This document shows, piece after piece, positions 1 to 8,396 of a stretch of DNA of 64,000 nt; within the stretch, counting starts at the first letter, position 1; each line of letters begins with the position of its first letter. The position numbers and the translations under genes were made by a program. Below the pieces are notes generated by a model. The model had not been told where the DNA came from. It was given only the letters and a program-made list of their open reading frames with translations, and searched no databases. Source of the stretch: Aeribacillus composti (GTDB lineage: Bacteria; Bacillota; Bacilli; Bacillales; Aeribacillaceae); NCBI RefSeq assembly GCF_007827555.1, contig NZ_VISS01000010.1, positions 41,916-105,915 on the forward strand, read 5' to 3'.

Positions 1-1
1 C

Positions 2-358
2 GGCGCAATGCATGCAAGAAGCCAGGTAGAACGCGGCATTAAATTTACTCATGTGAAAGAAGACGTTCCGAACGGAAAACCGTATTGGCTTGTATGGGTA
101 ACAATTGACAGAAAAGAAGATGGGCCATATTATGCCGGGGTTGCTGCCTGTTATATGACTGTTGATCGCGAGGCAAGACGAGGTTATAAATCATTGCCTG
201 AACACGTAAACCGCATGGATAAATCGCTAAAACGGAACATCATTGTCGACCACATGGATGAAAGCTCGAAAAAAGTTCTTTCCGATTTTCTTCGAAACCA
301 TGATGAAGGCATGTGGGAGCGCTCAAGCGATGAATTAAAGCAAAGCCTTTCTGTTTAG
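2..358 (+). CDS. ywhD: YwhD family protein, C-terminal part (gene starts before the window)
   Basis: The reading frame is open to the left edge and reads Gly-Ala-Met-His-Ala-Arg-Ser at the boundary, a segment that in YwhD proteins lies inside the protein, so the Met at position 8 is not the real start. The visible 118 residues hold the conserved stretches around GKPYWLVWVT, GPYYAGV and VNRMDKSLKR. YwhD is a conserved Bacillaceae protein of about 170 residues without an established function; no membrane segment or signal peptide is visible. It ends just before a bidirectional terminator shared with the convergent pta gene. The family assignment comes from recalled similarity and is fairly firm; the function is unknown. 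Confidence 0.85.
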   Translation, partial: GAMHARSQVERGIKFTHVKEDVPNGKPYWLVWVTIDRKEDGPYYAGVAACYMTVDREARRGYKSLPEHVNRMDKSLKRNIIVDHMDESSKKVLSDFLRNHDEGMWERSSDELKQSLSV

Positions 359-393
359 AAGCGGAAGGTGTTGTTGATTCAGTAAAAAATGTG

Positions 394-431
394 AAAAGCA
401 GGGAATTTTTGATGGAAAATTCCCTGCTTTT
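394..431. terminator. Bidirectional terminator between ywhD and pta
   Basis: A perfect 16-bp stem (AAAAGCAGGGAATTTT and its complement) with a six-base loop. A-rich and T-rich flanks on both sides suit termination of both convergent genes. Confidence 0.9.
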
Positions 432-434
432 TGT

Positions 435-1409
435 TTATGCAAGCGCCTGAAGGGCTGTGATTATCGCTAATTTATATACATCTTCAGCGTTGCAGCCGCG
501 AGATAGATCGTTCACTGGAGAATTCAATCCTTGGAGAATCGGTCCGATCGCTTCAAAGTTTCCAAGTCTCTGTGCAATTTTATAGCCGATGTTTCCAGCT
601 TCAAGGCTCGGGAATATAAATACATTGGCATCGCCTTTAATTACAGATCCCGGCGCTTTCTTTTCCGCAACAGACGGGACGAAAGCTGCATCAAATTGAA
701 ACTCTCCGTCCAATATTAAGTCCGGAGCCATTTCTTTTGCCAATTCAACTGCTTTTGCCACTTTTTCTGTTTCTGGGGATGTTGCTGAACCTTTTGTCGA
801 GAAGCTGAGCATAGCAACGCGAGGGTCGATATCAAACATTTTTGCCGTTTTCGCGCTTTCAATAGCGATCTCTGCTAACTCCTGACTGGTTGGAGCGATG
901 TTGATCGCGCAATCAGCAAATATATATTTTTCCTCACCACGAACCATGACGAATACGCCTGATGTTTTTTTCACGTTTTGTTTCGTTTTAATGATTTGAA
1001 GAGCCGGCCGCACTGTATCTGCGGTTGAATGTGCCGCACCGCTCACAAGCCCGTCCGCTTCCCCTTTATAAACAAGTATCGTGCCAAAATAATTTTCATC
1101 CAAAAGAAGCTTCCGTGCTTCTTCTTCTGTCACCTTTCCATTACGGCGTTCAACAAAGCTTTGAACAAGCTCTTCTATTCCACTGTAATTGGCAGGATTA
1201 TATATTTTTGCACCTGCAACAGAAATATTTAAACTCTTTGCTTTTTCTTCAATTTCTGTTTCATCCCCAATTAAAATGGGCTGTAACAAATTTTCCTCTG
1301 TTAATCGGGAAACTGCTGTTAAAATTCGCTCATCCAATCCTTCAGGAAAAACAATTTTAATATTTTTTCCCGATATTTTATTTTTCAATGCTGCAAAAAT
1401 GTCTGCCAA
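435..1409 (-). CDS. pta: Phosphate acetyltransferase (phosphotransacetylase)
   Basis: Converts acetyl-CoA plus phosphate to acetyl phosphate and CoA in acetate overflow metabolism. The protein matches B. subtilis Pta throughout (KIVFPEGLDERIL near the N-terminus, GLVSGAAHSTADTVRPALQ, GPILQGLNSPVNDLSRGC near the C-terminus). An in-frame ATG exists at 1463, but an AAGGAGG box ends ten bases before a TTG at 1409, and starting there gives 324 residues, one more than B. subtilis Pta (323). I therefore choose the TTG. No acetate kinase gene lies nearby, as is usual in bacilli. It is transcribed divergently from hemQ. Confidence 0.95.
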   Translation of the reverse strand: MADIFAALKNKISGKNIKIVFPEGLDERILTAVSRLTEENLLQPILIGDETEIEEKAKSLNISVAGAKIYNPANYSGIEELVQSFVERRNGKVTEEEARKLLLDENYFGTILVYKGEADGLVSGAAHSTADTVRPALQIIKTKQNVKKTSGVFVMVRGEEKYIFADCAINIAPTSQELAEIAIESAKTAKMFDIDPRVAMLSFSTKGSATSPETEKVAKAVELAKEMAPDLILDGEFQFDAAFVPSVAEKKAPGSVIKGDANVFIFPSLEAGNIGYKIAQRLGNFEAIGPILQGLNSPVNDLSRGCNAEDVYKLAIITALQALA

Positions 1410-1589
1410 AACAAAGTCAGCCTCCTTAATCTTAAAACATTCTTTTAACATGAATTGTTCCATTCACTTTTAGCATACCCCACCTGCTCTTAAATTTAAA
1501 ATGAAAAATTTCATCATAGCGCTTTCAACAGCACTTTTTTCTGTCACATAATTGTCATACTGTTTTACCCGGATATTCTCCCCTAAACT

Positions 1590-1600
1590 GTGGTATAGTA
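1590..1600 (+). promoter_or_regulatory. Extended -10 promoter of hemQ
   Basis: TGGTATAGT about 35 bases before the hemQ start resembles an extended -10 element. No good -35 box is seen at the usual distance, so the call is tentative. Confidence 0.4.
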
Positions 1601-1634
1601 AACTTGTACATAGCCAATATGAGAGGTGACGAAA

Positions 1635-2402
1635 ATGAGTGAAGAAGTTCGTTCAAATGAAGCCGTTGAAACGCTCGATGGTTGGTATTGTTTGCACGAT
1701 TTCCGCTCGATCGATTGGAGCGCTTGGAAAACTTTATCTAGCGATGAACGCCAGGAAGCTATTCATGAATTTCTGAATTTGTTAGAAAAATGGAGTGCAG
1801 TGGAAAAAGACCAACAAGGCAGCCACGCTTTATATACGATCGTTGGACAAAAAGCAGATTTGATGATCATGATTCTCCGGCCAACGATGGAAGAATTGAA
1901 TGAAATTGAAACGGAATTTAATAAAACAAAACTGGCTGAATATACAAGCCCTGCCTATTCATATGTTTCCGTTGTGGAATTGAGCAGCTACGTAGGCGGC
2001 GGAAATGATGAAGATCCGTATCAAAATCCATATATCCGATCTAGACTATATCCTATTTTGCCGAAATCAAAATATGTTTGCTTCTATCCGATGGATAAAC
2101 GCCGTCAAGGCAATGACAATTGGTATATGCTGCCGATGGAAGAGCGCCGGAGCCTCATGAGAAGCCACGGACTTATCGGCCGCAAGTACGGAGATAAAGT
2201 AAAACAAATTATTACCGGTTCTGTCGGATTTGATGACTGGGAATGGGGCGTCACGCTCTTCTCTGATGATGTTTTGCAGTTTAAAAAGCTCGTATATGAA
2301 ATGCGTTTTGATGAAGTAAGCGCCAGATACGGCGAATTTGGCTCTTTCTTTGTCGGCAACATTTTGCATCCTGAAAAAATTGCAGCATTTTTACATGTAT
2401 AA
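1635..2402 (+). CDS. hemQ: Coproheme decarboxylase HemQ
   Basis: Last enzyme of the coproporphyrin-dependent haem pathway of Gram-positive bacteria; it oxidatively decarboxylates two propionates of coproheme. The 255-residue protein belongs to the chlorite-dismutase fold family. The residues that matter line up by spacing with the Geobacillus enzyme: Tyr151 and Lys155 in [10 protein letters not shown], the proximal haem ligand His178 in [10 protein letters not shown], and Gln191 (equivalent to Tyr145, Lys149, His172, Gln185). An in-frame GTG lies at 1626, but AGAGGTG sits correctly spaced for the ATG at 1635. The gene stands alone between pta (divergent) and its own terminator, as in B. subtilis (ywfI). 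Confidence 0.95.
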   Translation: MSEEVRSNEAVETLDGWYCLHDFRSIDWSAWKTLSSDERQEAIHEFLNLLEKWSAVEKDQQGSHALYTIVGQKADLMIMILRPTMEELNEIETEFNKTKLAEYTSPAYSYVSVVELSSYVGGGNDEDPYQNPYIRSRLYPILPKSKYVCFYPMDKRRQGNDNWYMLPMEERRSLMRSHGLIGRKYGDKVKQIITGSVGFDDWEWGVTLFSDDVLQFKKLVYEMRFDEVSARYGEFGSFFVGNILHPEKIAAFLHV

Positions 2403-2432
2403 ACCAGTACTGCTTTCAGTACTGGTTTTTTC
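2402..2432 (+). terminator. hemQ terminator
   Basis: An 11-bp perfect stem (AACCAGTACTG) directly after the stop codon, followed by a T run. Confidence 0.9.
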
Positions 2433-2727
2433 TGCTGAAGACCTACCAATAGTAAGCAAGCAATCTAGCTGCATGCTTAATGTGCAAGAAAAAATGTCAT
2501 ACTATACAGGAAGTGTAATAAATCACGATTTATCTCTTTCTTCACATGCAAAAAATAAAAGTACGGGAGATTTGAAGAAAAATTTCAATGGAAAGAATGG
2601 GCGAGACAGCTTGTCATGCGCAGGCGCAGCCGAATTTGAAAGGCAAGCTTCATACCCGGAGCTGCGCCTAGAGATACTCTATGAAATTGAGTTTTTCTCT
2701 TGCGGCAAATGAATTTTCTAGTCCTAT
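2433..2727. other. Non-coding stretch between hemQ and the hydrolase pseudogene
   Basis: No reading frame with a ribosome binding site and no repeat or structured element could be supported here. The two flanking genes converge on it. Confidence 0.5.
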
Positions 2728-3463
2728 TTAATGGTTCTCATGAATTGATTGCAATATCGATGCTAACTCATTTGGCTTTGAATAAAATGGCGAATGGTCT
2801 GTATCCAATGTGTATACATGCTCACATGGATTAGCTGAATACATTGCCCGTTGACACTGGATGGTAATGGCGTTGTCGCGCAGACATTCAATATAGTATT
2901 TTGGAACACTGCCGAATCTTTCCTCTGTAAGACTTAATTTCGTTGAAAGGACATTTAGTGCTTGAGGACTTAGAAGTGATTTCGCTTTTTCTACATCAGC
3001 GTCGTCACAGCACCCATAAAAAACATGCTTTAAGCTGTCCTCTCTCAAGGTAGCATAACCTTCTTTTTCAAATAAAATCATATTAGGTGCGACTTGAGCT
3101 TCTATATCAGTAGGAATTATATCTGTCATAGCTTCTCCATCCCTCAAGAGGAAAGCGGTTACAAAAATGAGCGCCTTAACTTTTTCTGATCTGTATTCTG
3201 CACTCTGCGAGATAACGATACCTCCCATACTATGGCCGACAAGGTAAACTGGTTCTTCAGCATCATCCAAAATGGAACATACTTTGTCAGTGTAGCTCTT
3301 TAGCGAAACTTGTGAAATTGGTGTTTGATCTGAACCGTGTCCGGGTAAATCAATTGCATAAACGGTGTGTCCGGCTTTTTCAAGCAATGGGGTGACTTTT
3401 CCCAACACCATGCACCATGCCAAGCGCCATGGATGAATACATATATGCCACTTCTCAAAATAT
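2728..3463 (-). pseudogene. Alpha/beta hydrolase (esterase-like), frameshifted, start lost at a MITE
   Basis: Encodes an EstC/salicylate-esterase-like alpha/beta hydrolase. One frame supplies YVFIHGAWHGAWCW (oxyanion-hole region); the next frame continues with KVTPLLEKAGHTVYAIDLPGHG, the nucleophile elbow LVGHSMGG and the C-terminal DTDHSPF with the likely catalytic His. The two halves join if one A is added to the A4 run at 3397-3400, so a one-base deletion (or base-call error) breaks the gene. Upstream the coding sequence runs straight into the terminal repeat of the MITE at 3464 without an ATG or ribosome binding site; a TTG eight codons before the HGAW motif is the only candidate start. 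Two independent lesions make loss of function likely. Confidence 0.75.
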
Positions 3464-3580
3464 GGGGCTGTCCAGTCAAAATCCACTGAAAATAAAACAT
3501 CATAAGCATTGATATATCAGTGTTTCTAAAACATTAAAGGGGCGTCTATAAGCCGGAAAATCGACTTATTAGACAGCCCC
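3464..3580 (-). mobile_element. MITE copy A (117 bp)
   Basis: Bounded by perfect 9-bp inverted repeats GGGGCTGTC and GACAGCCCC, without coding capacity. It aligns over most of its length with copies B (40040-40145) and C (55896-56009) in the opposite orientation: shared blocks include AGTCAAAAT near one end, GTTTCTAAAACATTAA in the middle and a hairpin made of ATAAGCCG and CGACTTAT near the other end. Terminal repeats of this kind suggest mobilisation by a transposase supplied from elsewhere; none is present in the window. No clear target-site duplication could be read. Confidence 0.7.
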
Positions 3581-3736
3581 TCATACTTTATAAGCTTCTT
3601 TTTTTCTTTTATACAGAACAAAGATGTCGGAATGGGAATTTTTCCGAATGTCATAAAAAAGGTTTCATCGTCATACATTGGAATGAAAGATTACTATTTA
3701 GGCAATGTCTTTTTAAAGAAAAAGGCAGGTGAAAAA

Positions 3737-4166
3737 ATGGCTGTAATTCCCACATACTGAAGAAGATGTAAAGCTATTGGCCAGATTGATGAGAGCTGAA
3801 GCAGAAGGAGACGGAGATTTAGGCATGCTTCTTGTAGGCAATGTCGGTGTCAACCGTGTCCTTGCAGATTGTTTAGACTTTAAGGATATACGCACCGTTC
3901 GCAGTATGGTGTTTCAAAGCCCCGGAGGCTTCGAAGCCACACAGAAAGGATATTTTTATCAGGCTGCAAGGCAAAATGAAATAGACTTAGCAAGAAAAGT
4001 TTTGAAAGGAAACCGCTACAGTCCTGCAGAAACTGCTTTGTGGTTTTTTAAGCCATATGGCGATTGCCCTGCTACATGGTATAACCAATATAACTCAGGA
4101 CGATATAAATCCCATTGTTTTTATTTTCCTGCACAATCTGCTTGCCCAAGCGTATACAGATTTTAG
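3737..4166 (+). pseudogene. cwlJ: Spore cell-wall hydrolase CwlJ, frameshifted at codon 5
   Basis: CwlJ is a cortex-lytic enzyme laid down with the spore coat and needed for Ca-dipicolinate-triggered germination. The ATG at 3737 has a fitting upstream AGGCAGGTG, and reads MAVI; then a run of three C (3749-3751) puts the frame out by one, giving a stop at once. Removing one C yields MAVIPHTEEDVKLLARLMR and a full CwlJ of 142 residues, with AEAEGDGDLGMLLVGNVGVN and the C-terminal GDCPATWYNQ, RYKSHCFY intact. No alternative start with a ribosome binding site is visible downstream. The rest of the protein is undamaged, which points to a very recent mutation or a base-call error. The stop overlaps the gerQ ribosome binding site, as expected for the cwlJ-gerQ operon. 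Confidence 0.85.
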
Positions 4167-4176
4167 GAGGTTGAAC

Positions 4177-4620
4177 ATGAGCAACAAAAAACAGAACCAA
4201 CGGCAGCAGCAGGGGTATCCAGTTCCTGCAGTTACTCCTGTACAGCCAACCTATCCGTACGGATTTTACGCGCCCAGCGGGTCTGTTATCGGCGCCCCTC
4301 CCTCAGCTCAACCAAGCGGCACCAGCGGTCAAGCTGTACCCGGAATGCTTCCGCTTGAAGAATCCTATGTCGAAAACATTTTGCGCTTAAATAAAGGGAA
4401 ATTGGCCACCGTATACATGACCTTTGAAAACAATCCTGAATGGCCGGCGAAAGTATTTCGCGGCGTCATTGAAGCTGCCGGAAGAGATCATCTCATTTTA
4501 AGCGACCCGCAAACAGGAAGGCGATATTTATTGCTGATGGTTTTTTTGAATTACGTCACTTTCGATGAGGAAATCGTATATACATCCCCTCAAAGTCTCG
4601 CTTCTTATCCACCAAGATAA
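4177..4620 (+). CDS. gerQ: Spore coat protein GerQ
   Basis: Coat protein required for CwlJ assembly into the spore coat and so for Ca-DPA germination; in B. subtilis it is cross-linked into high-mass complexes by the coat transglutaminase Tgl. The 147-residue product has a Gln/Pro-rich low-complexity N-terminus (with lysines at positions 4 and 5, near the cross-linking lysines of the B. subtilis protein) and the conserved C-terminal domain from ESYVENILRLNKGK through VFRGVIEAAGRDHLILSDP to FLNYVTFDEEI. It is shorter than the 181-residue B. subtilis protein, the difference lying in the variable N-terminal part. TTAGGAGG precedes the ATG by six bases. It is co-transcribed with cwlJ. Confidence 0.93.
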   Translation: MSNKKQNQRQQQGYPVPAVTPVQPTYPYGFYAPSGSVIGAPPSAQPSGTSGQAVPGMLPLEESYVENILRLNKGKLATVYMTFENNPEWPAKVFRGVIEAAGRDHLILSDPQTGRRYLLLMVFLNYVTFDEEIVYTSPQSLASYPPR

Positions 4621-4718
4621 GAAAAACGCTAGACAGAGAGAGGCCGGTAGGAATGCTGCAAGACGCTTTATAATTTCTTGAACAGCGCCCTGCCCTTGTC
4701 TAGCTTCCTTGTCAAATA

Positions 4719-4752
4719 GACAGAAGTCTAAGCAGGACAGAAGTCTAAGCAG
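4719..4752 (+). repeat. Two perfect tandem copies of a 17-bp unit
   Basis: GACAGAAGTCTAAGCAG occurs twice head to tail (4719-4735 and 4736-4752). It lies between gerQ and its probable terminator and looks like a simple slippage duplication. Confidence 0.9.
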
Positions 4753-4776
4753 CCTTGCTTCTTTAATGAAGCAAGG
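4753..4776 (+). terminator. Probable gerQ terminator
   Basis: Perfect 9-bp stem CCTTGCTTC/GAAGCAAGG with a six-base loop. The following sequence is only moderately T-rich, so termination is plausible rather than certain. Confidence 0.5.
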
Positions 4777-4970
4777 TTATTCAGCTTTTCTATGAGCTTT
4801 TATTTTCATTTCGATCTTACTTATATAAATAAAAGCACTTAAATTTCAAAAACGGCCAATAAAGCTTTTTTTCCCTTCGACTTAAAACGTATAATCGAGA
4901 TTCAGAAAAAATTTCCGATTACCTCCCCCATTTCATCTAGGGCATTTTCCGCATCCATAGCAATAAAAAA

Positions 4971-4999
4971 AACCGGGCGTGAAAATTCCACGCCCAGTT
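4971..4999 (-). terminator. Terminator of the ba3 oxidase operon
   Basis: Stem CTGGGCGTG / CACGCCCGG with a short A/T loop directly after the cbaA stop; on the minus strand it is followed by a long T run. Confidence 0.85.
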
Positions 5000-5003
5000 T
5001 CTT

Positions 5004-6644
5004 CTACCAGAATTTAAATCCCGGTGAACTTGGTGCATTTTCAATGATATCGATGACCGGTACTGTATAAGCGATTACAATTAGCACAACAGACAGACCG
5101 ATCCAAATTTTCCAATTTTCTAGAAGCAATGGCGTTTTTTCCGCATCTTCATGAACTTCACCAACTGGAAATTCTTCCGTTCCTTTTGGAGCAGCCACTG
5201 CCAAATTTATAACAATATAAAGAATCATCAAAATGGCAACGAATAAGATGGCTCCGCCAACCGCCATGATAGTTTGATAAGACATCCATTCCAACGCCTG
5301 CGGATGGTCTCCATATGTTGTATAAGCGGTCCGCCGAGGAGCTCCAAACAGACCAACTGTATGCATGGCTCCTGACATTAGGAACATACCGATGCACCAG
5401 AAAACGGTTTGAATGATCCCTAATTTATTTAATCGCGGTGTTAACGTTCTGCCTGTTAAATGAGGAACCAACCAATAGGAAATACCAAAAAACGTCAACG
5501 CTACAGTGGTGGCCACTGTTAAATGGAAATGTCCTGTTACCCATAAAGTGTTATGAACGACTTGGTTCATTTGGTTACTTGCATTAATGATTCCGCCTGC
5601 TCCGCCAGGAATAAAAACGAGCATTCCCATAAACGGTGCAAAAAAGCGAACATCTGTCCACGGAAGCTTTTTCACCCAGCCAAACAGTCCGCTGGCCCCT
5701 TTTTCTCTTCCGCTTATTTCAAATGTTGCAAACAAAGCGAAAGCTGTCATTAAAGATGGAACAATGACCATAAACGTCAACACAATTTGCAAAAACTTCC
5801 AAAACGGAGTGATCCCAGACTCTAGTATTTGATGATGGAAGCCGACTGGGATGGAAAAAAGAACAAACAGTACAAACGCCAGTCTTGCAAGCGAATCGCT
5901 GAAAATTTTCCCGCCTATTATTTTTGGAATGATGACGTACCAGCACATATAGGCAGGCAATAACCAGAAATACACTAATGGATGGCCGAAATACCAAAAA
6001 AGTGTTCTGCTTAACAGCACATTGATTTTATCGACTAACCCGAAGGACCAAGGAATAAACTGGAATAATACCGTTACTGCTACGCCCAATGTTGCTATGA
6101 TCCATAAAATCATTGTGGCAACTGCCATAAAGCTTAATAGAGGAGACGGCTTTCCTTCATTTTTCTTTTTCCAGACAGCGTATTGGCTAAACATGCCAGC
6201 TCCGCTTACCCAGCTGCCGACTACAACAAGCGTCAGACCGATATAAAACCATGGCGATGCTTTAAGTGGTGCATAAAAAGTGTATAGAACGGTCGCTTTA
6301 TTTAATAAGATCATAACCGTTGTAATCGCTGTTCCAATCGTCATAAGCCAAAAGCCGATCCAAGCCGACTTTTTGGCAAACGGAGTTAAATCACCTGTCG
6401 TCCGACTCATGGAAGCATATAAAAAACCAATGATAAAAAATGTTGTAAAAACAAGTGCCAACAAAACGCCATGAGCAGTCAAAAGCTGATAATATCCGAT
6501 CCCTGCCGGAAGCTCAAGCGTTCCGCTTCTAACAAAAGCCTGCAATAACCCGGCAATCGCTCCTAAAAACAATGCAATATAACCAACTGCAATATGGGCG
6601 AGCGCCAGCTTTCCATCGTTTGGGTGAAGCGCTGTATTTTTCAT
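5004..6644 (-). CDS. cbaA: ba3-type (B-family haem-copper) terminal oxidase subunit I
   Basis: Catalytic subunit of a respiratory oxidase reducing O2 to water in the cell membrane. The 546-residue protein has about 13 membrane segments. Visible ligands: the low-spin haem His in LLTAHGVLL, the Cu_B His with the cross-linked Tyr in FGHPLVYFWLLPAY, the His-His pair in VGFHHQ, and the two haem His residues in TGHFHLTVATT. The short B-type architecture and the partner subunits match the Geobacillus b(o/a)3 / Thermus ba3 oxidases rather than A-type caa3. The ATG overlaps the stop of cbaB (ATGA) and has GAGGTGAC upstream. The cell therefore has a second oxidase besides the qox quinol oxidase further on; B-family enzymes usually take electrons from cytochrome c. 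Confidence 0.92.
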   Translation of the reverse strand: MKNTALHPNDGKLALAHIAVGYIALFLGAIAGLLQAFVRSGTLELPAGIGYYQLLTAHGVLLALVFTTFFIIGFLYASMSRTTGDLTPFAKKSAWIGFWLMTIGTAITTVMILLNKATVLYTFYAPLKASPWFYIGLTLVVVGSWVSGAGMFSQYAVWKKKNEGKPSPLLSFMAVATMILWIIATLGVAVTVLFQFIPWSFGLVDKINVLLSRTLFWYFGHPLVYFWLLPAYMCWYVIIPKIIGGKIFSDSLARLAFVLFVLFSIPVGFHHQILESGITPFWKFLQIVLTFMVIVPSLMTAFALFATFEISGREKGASGLFGWVKKLPWTDVRFFAPFMGMLVFIPGGAGGIINASNQMNQVVHNTLWVTGHFHLTVATTVALTFFGISYWLVPHLTGRTLTPRLNKLGIIQTVFWCIGMFLMSGAMHTVGLFGAPRRTAYTTYGDHPQALEWMSYQTIMAVGGAILFVAILMILYIVINLAVAAPKGTEEFPVGEVHEDAEKTPLLLENWKIWIGLSVVLIVIAYTVPVIDIIENAPSSPGFKFW

Positions 6645-7114
6645 GCTTTTGTCACCTCAATTTTCGTGCTCATCATTTGGTGCCCAGTACCGCAATATTC
6701 GTTGCAAATTATTAAATAGCTGCCGGGTTTATGAAATGTATGTGTAAGCGAATTCACATGTCCCGGGGTCACCATCATGTTTACATTTGTGCCAACGATT
6801 TCAAGGCCATGAACAACATCTTTGCTTGTCACGATAATATGAACTTTTGCTCCCTCCGGTATTTTTATGTCATTCGGCATAAAGGCAAAAGCTTGAGAAA
6901 CTATAACAAGTTCGTATTCGTTGTCTCCAATTTTCTTTAAGCCTGGTTGATTAAACGGCTCTGTCGTGTCTACTTTTTGCGGATCCAATGTGGTCAGATC
7001 ACTCGGCGGATGATGACCTTGTGCAAATGCACTGATGCCCACGATTGTTAAAAACATCACAAGCGTACCTATACCTATTAATAGCCAAACCTTTTCAAGT
7101 CTGTGCAAATGCAA
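6641..7114 (-). CDS. cbaB: ba3-type oxidase subunit II with Cu_A centre
   Basis: Electron-entry subunit: one N-terminal membrane helix (residues 10-32) and an external cupredoxin domain. The Cu_A ligands are all visible: His in DVVHGLEI and the Cys, Cys, His, Met set in CNEYCGTGHQMM, so this oxidase accepts electrons from cytochrome c, unlike QoxA. At 157 residues it has the length usual for the family. The start is a TTG at 7114, chosen because AAGGAGG lies nine bases upstream; no ATG fits. It is the second gene of a three-gene operon and overlaps cbaA by four bases. Confidence 0.92.
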   Translation of the reverse strand: MHLHRLEKVWLLIGIGTLVMFLTIVGISAFAQGHHPPSDLTTLDPQKVDTTEPFNQPGLKKIGDNEYELVIVSQAFAFMPNDIKIPEGAKVHIIVTSKDVVHGLEIVGTNVNMMVTPGHVNSLTHTFHKPGSYLIICNEYCGTGHQMMSTKIEVTKA

Positions 7115-7129
7115 GATGATCCCCCTCCT

Positions 7130-7285
7130 TTATAATCGTTGAATAAATAAGTAGTAAACTCCAAACCAAGAAAGTATTAAAAAAAGAGCCAGCATAAGAA
7201 CGGATAAAAAAGTGCCAAATAACGAATATTCTTTCTTTTGAGCAATTTCCTGCTCTTTTTTATCGGAGATGAATTCTTTTGCCAC
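7130..7285 (-). CDS. Small membrane subunit (subunit IIa-like) of the ba3 oxidase
   Basis: A 51-residue protein starting at a GTG at 7285 with AAGGTGG eight bases upstream. It has a charged N-terminus (about 20 residues, rich in Lys and Glu) and one hydrophobic helix ending in VYYLFIQRL. In Thermus ba3 a single-helix subunit IIa of similar size sits against subunits I and II, and comparable small genes precede cbaB in Geobacillus. The stop at 7130 sits right on the Shine-Dalgarno of cbaB, indicating translational coupling. It is easily missed because of its size and start codon. The assignment rests on position, size and topology. Confidence 0.75.
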   Translation of the reverse strand: MAKEFISDKKEQEIAQKKEYSLFGTFLSVLMLALFLILSWFGVYYLFIQRL

Positions 7286-7530
7286 CCATAACACCACCTT
7301 TTCTTCTTTTAAAAAAATTGTAGTTTAGCTTACGTTAGTCAATCTGTGAAAAAAATCACATTTTCCATAGTACTTTTTGACAGTATGTTGAACAAAAAAA
7401 CATTGCATTCACACTGAATCTTCTATCATTAGGAAGCTAGGAGCCAAAATGAACGGGACACATTTTTGGATAAAGCTCTGGCTATGACCTTTGAATCGGT
7501 TAAGAAGGTCACCCTTTCATTTCTTTGCAC

Positions 7531-7567
7531 AAAAAAACGCCTGTCCCGATATAGTAGACAGACGTTT
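7531..7567 (-). terminator. ywdK terminator
   Basis: Stem AAACG(C/T)CTGTC with one mismatch just past the ywdK stop, with T-rich sequence following on the minus strand. Confidence 0.75.
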
Positions 7568-7571
7568 ATAT

Positions 7572-7946
7572 TTACATATATTTAACTGCAGCAACAGCAA
7601 GAAGAACCCATGCAATTAAAAATGAAATGCCTCCAAGCGGCGTAATTGCACCTAACACTTTGATCTGCGTCACACTTAATATATACAGGCTTCCGGAAAA
7701 CAGGAGAATACCGATGAGCATCAGCCACCCGGCCCAATTTGCATAGCCTGCCTGCGGATGCTGCTGCAAAAACAGAGCCGTGATAAAAAGGCCAATCGAA
7801 TGGAACATTTGATATTGTACACCTGTTTGCCATGTCTCTAAATATTTTTGCGGAATTTTCCCTTCCAAACCATGGGCGCCGAATGCTCCTAAAGCTACAG
7901 ACAAAAAAGCACCGACGGCTCCAAGAATGAAAAATATTTTCATCAT
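7572..7946 (-). CDS. ywdK: DUF423 family membrane protein YwdK
   Basis: A 124-residue membrane protein with four predicted helices; residues IFFILGAVGAF, LGAFGAHGLEGK, QYQMFHSIGL and FSGSLYILSVTQIKVLGAITPLGG match B. subtilis YwdK (123 residues). The function of DUF423 proteins is not established. A GTG at 7952 opens the frame, but AAGGGG fits the double ATG at 7946/7943 better and gives the family length. It stands alone on the minus strand with its own terminator. Confidence 0.88.
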   Translation of the reverse strand: MMKIFFILGAVGAFLSVALGAFGAHGLEGKIPQKYLETWQTGVQYQMFHSIGLFITALFLQQHPQAGYANWAGWLMLIGILLFSGSLYILSVTQIKVLGAITPLGGISFLIAWVLLAVAAVKYM

Positions 7947-8023
7947 CTTCACCCCTTTTTCCCTTCATCTTACCTTATCGTCCGTTTTTTTTAAATGAAG
8001 ATTTTACAGATGACAAGATTTTG

Positions 8024-8329
8024 TTAGAAATCAAAAATAGATTCTCCATTTGCATCGTCTTCGACCAACAAACGTTCTTTCATTGTCAGCGTTTTGCTGT
8101 TTGCATTTCCGATCATTTTTTCCAGCTCTAATGGAGTTATTTCACTTTCGCTTTTTGGCTCTTGACTAGCTGAAAAATCATAATTTTCCTCTTGTTGATC
8201 CAAAATAACATCACATAAAGAACGGATGACAAGAAGCCGGGCTTTTAGATCATGAGGTGTTCCTGCTGCCTTTGCCTTTTTCAGTTCCTCCTCCATTTTT
8301 CCTATTATGCTTGAGACCGGTATATTCAA
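8024..8329 (-). CDS. ywdI: YwdI-like conserved protein
   Basis: A small acidic soluble protein of 101 residues: an N-terminal amphipathic region (SSIIGKMEEELKKAK, then HDLKARLLVIRSLCDVILD), a Ser/Glu-rich linker and a C-terminal segment ending in ESIFDF. It resembles B. subtilis YwdI, which lies next to ywdK and ung there too; no function is known. The start is uncertain: the TTG at 8329 lies only one or two bases after an AGGAG, so translation may begin slightly further in, for example at the Met of GKMEEEL. Confidence 0.7.
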   Translation of the reverse strand: MNIPVSSIIGKMEEELKKAKAAGTPHDLKARLLVIRSLCDVILDQQEENYDFSASQEPKSESEITPLELEKMIGNANSKTLTMKERLLVEDDANGESIFDF

Positions 8330-8396
8330 CTCCTATCGCTCCTTATTGAAAGATAATGATCTTGCTTTTTTTATCATATTTGATTTTTTCCTTATT

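Larger units (their letters stand above)
4621..5003. other. Intergenic stretch between gerQ and the ba3 oxidase operon
   Basis: Holds a 17-bp tandem repeat (4719-4752), a nine-bp hairpin (4753-4776) and the terminator of the converging oxidase operon (4971-4999). No coding region is supported. Confidence 0.6.

Noticed and set aside
1025..1360. Plus-strand open frame of 111 codons
   Set aside because: Lies opposite pta, has no ribosome binding site and no protein-like composition; a shadow of the real gene.
6641..7114. cbaB as a quinol oxidase subunit II
   Set aside because: The complete Cu_A ligand set (CNEYCGTGHQMM plus upstream His) shows a cytochrome c-type electron entry.
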